From positions 2,356,001 to 2,420,000 of the forward strand of contig NZ_LT629802.1 in the NCBI RefSeq assembly GCF_900106045.1: DNA of 64,000 nt, given 5' to 3'. Positions 62,768-64,000 of this stretch are shown here, piece after piece. Numbering within the stretch: position 1 is the stretch's first letter; each line of letters opens with the position of its first letter. Source of the stretch: Pseudomonas mucidolens (GTDB lineage: Bacteria; Pseudomonadota; Gammaproteobacteria; Pseudomonadales; Pseudomonadaceae). Below the pieces are notes generated by a model. It made no database searches, had not been told where the DNA came from, and was given only the letters and a program-made list of their open reading frames with translations. Both the position numbers and the translations under genes were made by a program.

Positions 62768-63535
62768 TTACTTCGGCGCCATGCGCAAGGCGCCGTCGAG
62801 ACGGATCACCTCACCATTGAGCATGCTGTTTTCAATGATATGACGTGCCAGCGCCGCGTATTCGGCGGGTTTGCCAAGGCGCGGCGGGAACGGCACACCG
62901 GCGGACAGCGATTCGCGGACTTGCGGGGTCATTCCAGCCATCATCGGGGTTTCGAAGATACCAGGGGCGATGGTCATCACTCGTATGCCGAAACGCGCCA
63001 GTTCCCGGGCGGCGGGCAATGTCAGACTGGCAATCGCACCCTTGGAGGCGGCGTACGCGGCCTGGCCGATCTGACCATCGAAGGCGGCGACCGACGCAGT
63101 GTTGATGATCACCCCGCGTTCACCGTCGGCGTTGGCGTCACTTTCGGCGATAGCGGCAGCGGCGAGACGCAGCAGGTTGAAGCTGCCGATCAGGTTGACG
63201 TTGATGACTTGAGCGAAGCTGGCCAAGGCATGCGGACCATTTTTGCCAAGGATCTTCTCGCCCCGCACCACGCCTGCGCAGTTGATCAGCCCATGTAAAC
63301 CGCCAAACGCCGCAACAGTCGCCTGCACCGCTGCCTCAGCGGCAGCTTCCTGGCTGATATCCGCCACCACGCTCCGCGCCTGTTCACCCAACTTGCTGGC
63401 CTGCGCGGCAACCGCGTCGGCATTCAGATCCACCAGCATCACCCTGGCACCTGCGGACACCAGCATTTCGGCGGTCGCGGCACCGAGGCCCGATGCTCCG
63501 CCGCTGACCAGAAAAACCTTGTTCTCAATCTGCAT
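62768..63535 (-). CDS. 3-hydroxyacyl-CoA dehydrogenase, SDR type (HSD10-like)
   Basis: A 255-residue classical SDR with the NAD motif GGASGLG (about residues 12-18), Asp in MLVDLNADA, catalytic Ser in [11 protein letters not shown] and Tyr-Lys in YAASKGAI. The [18 protein letters not shown] start and the overall pattern resemble HSD10, the type-2 3-hydroxyacyl-CoA dehydrogenase that also oxidises 2-methyl-3-hydroxybutyryl-CoA in isoleucine breakdown. The ATG at 63535 has AAGGA upstream. It sits between the acyl-CoA synthetase and thiolase genes. Confidence 0.9.
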   Translation of the reverse strand: MQIENKVFLVSGGASGLGAATAEMLVSAGARVMLVDLNADAVAAQASKLGEQARSVVADISQEAAAEAAVQATVAAFGGLHGLINCAGVVRGEKILGKNGPHALASFAQVINVNLIGSFNLLRLAAAAIAESDANADGERGVIINTASVAAFDGQIGQAAYAASKGAIASLTLPAARELARFGIRVMTIAPGIFETPMMAGMTPQVRESLSAGVPFPPRLGKPAEYAALARHIIENSMLNGEVIRLDGALRMAPK

Positions 63536-63557
63536 CACTGTTTCCTTGAAAGTAGGA

Positions 63558-64000
63558 TCAAACCGTGGTGGTGGCGGCAAGCGCGGCCTGGACCTTGGCA
63601 ATTTCCTGGTTACGCAAGATAAAACGCTGCAACTTGCCACTCGGTGTCTTGGGCAGGTCGCTGACAAATTCGATTTCCCGTGGGTAGGTATGTGCCGCCA
63701 GACGGTTGCGCACATGCTGGCGCAGCTCTTCGGCGAGCGCCGGGTCGGCGCGGTATTGCCCGTGGATCACCACGAATGCCTTGACCAGTTCGGTCCGCTG
63801 CGCGTCCGGCTTGCCGACGACGGCTGCTTCGACCACCGCGGGGTGCTCCACCAGGGCACTTTCCACGTCAAACGGACCGACCCGATAACCCGACGTGGTG
63901 ATCACATCATCGCTGCGCCCGACGAAACTGATGCTGCCATCGGTGTTCAACTCCACGGTGTCGCCGCTGAGGTAGTACTTGCCGACGAACGCCTTGGTCT
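63558..64000 (-). CDS. Acyl-CoA synthetase, AMP-forming (C-terminal part; runs off right edge)
   Basis: About 147 C-terminal residues of an ANL-superfamily enzyme. Visible motifs are [11 protein letters not shown] (A7-like Asp), [20 protein letters not shown] (hinge region A8) and [11 protein letters not shown], which carries the catalytic Lys (motif A10). The N-terminal two thirds lie beyond base 64000. It activates a short or branched fatty acid to its CoA ester and would be the first gene of the operon that continues with the SDR, thiolase, dehydrogenase and hydratase genes. Confidence 0.9.
   Translation of the reverse strand, partial: TKAFVGKYYLSGDTVELNTDGSISFVGRSDDVITTSGYRVGPFDVESALVEHPAVVEAAVVGKPDAQRTELVKAFVVIHGQYRADPALAEELRQHVRNRLAAHTYPREIEFVSDLPKTPSGKLQRFILRNQEIAKVQAALAATTTV

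Overview
The window looks like a chromosomal segment of a fluorescent Pseudomonas, probably of the P. fluorescens group. The basis is gene content and protein similarity recalled from memory, since no database search was possible: a MexEF-OprN efflux operon, a PvdQ-type acylase, LpxO, an EfeUOBM iron operon, Ku/LigD, YbiT, PnuC, and REP-type palindromes between genes. No rRNA, tRNA, CRISPR array or complete insertion sequence was found. Both ends cut through genes: a haloacid dehalogenase at the left and an acyl-CoA synthetase at the right.

Layout. About 0.0-2.7 kb holds stand-alone oxidoreductases. About 2.7-16.0 kb is a coherent pectin/uronate locus. A long leftward operon encodes an enolase-superfamily enzyme, a family-5 (Dpp/Opp-type) ABC transporter with two paralogous binding proteins, a 4-oxalocrotonate-tautomerase-superfamily enzyme and an exported GH28 polygalacturonase. 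Divergent from it are a KdgM-type oligogalacturonate porin and uronate dehydrogenase, followed by a convergent FadR-type repressor gene. Three TnGTnnnACnA-like operators lie in the promoter regions. The proposed flow is extracellular or periplasmic pectin cleavage, entry through the porin, ABC import, oxidation of galacturonate to galactarolactone, and conversion by the enolase-superfamily enzyme.

About 16.5-22.6 kb is mexEF-oprN, with two LysR-type ATC-N9-GAT boxes upstream. About 22.7-27.1 kb is a single 1467-residue toxin-like gene, the most unusual item in the window. It combines a DUF6543/dermonecrotic-toxin-like body, a Fic motif and a C-terminal Cys-His-Asp triad spaced as in the Pasteurella multocida toxin deamidase. 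An AraC-type regulator follows. About 28.4-32.7 kb is the EfeUOBM iron-uptake operon.

About 32.8-45.6 kb is a mix of housekeeping and accessory genes: MFS pump, PssA, TetR regulator, NTF2-like protein, PQQ-type sugar dehydrogenase, the Ku-LigD end-joining pair, LpxO and a Wzz-type chain-length regulator. About 46.3-53.2 kb carries ybiT, an MFS transporter, azoR with a divergent LysR gene, and uppP. The spacers here hold REP/REPIN structures. One of them is a 169-bp element with terminal inverted repeats and 14-bp target duplications, inserted in the terminator of ybiT. About 53.4-59.4 kb has a chemoreceptor, a nicotinamide riboside uptake pair (PnuC plus NadR-type kinase), pvdQ and a short Fur-like protein. 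About 59.6-64.0 kb is a beta-oxidation type operon (acyl-CoA synthetase, SDR, thiolase, acyl-CoA dehydrogenase, enoyl-CoA hydratase), most likely for isoleucine or other branched/short acyl-CoAs.
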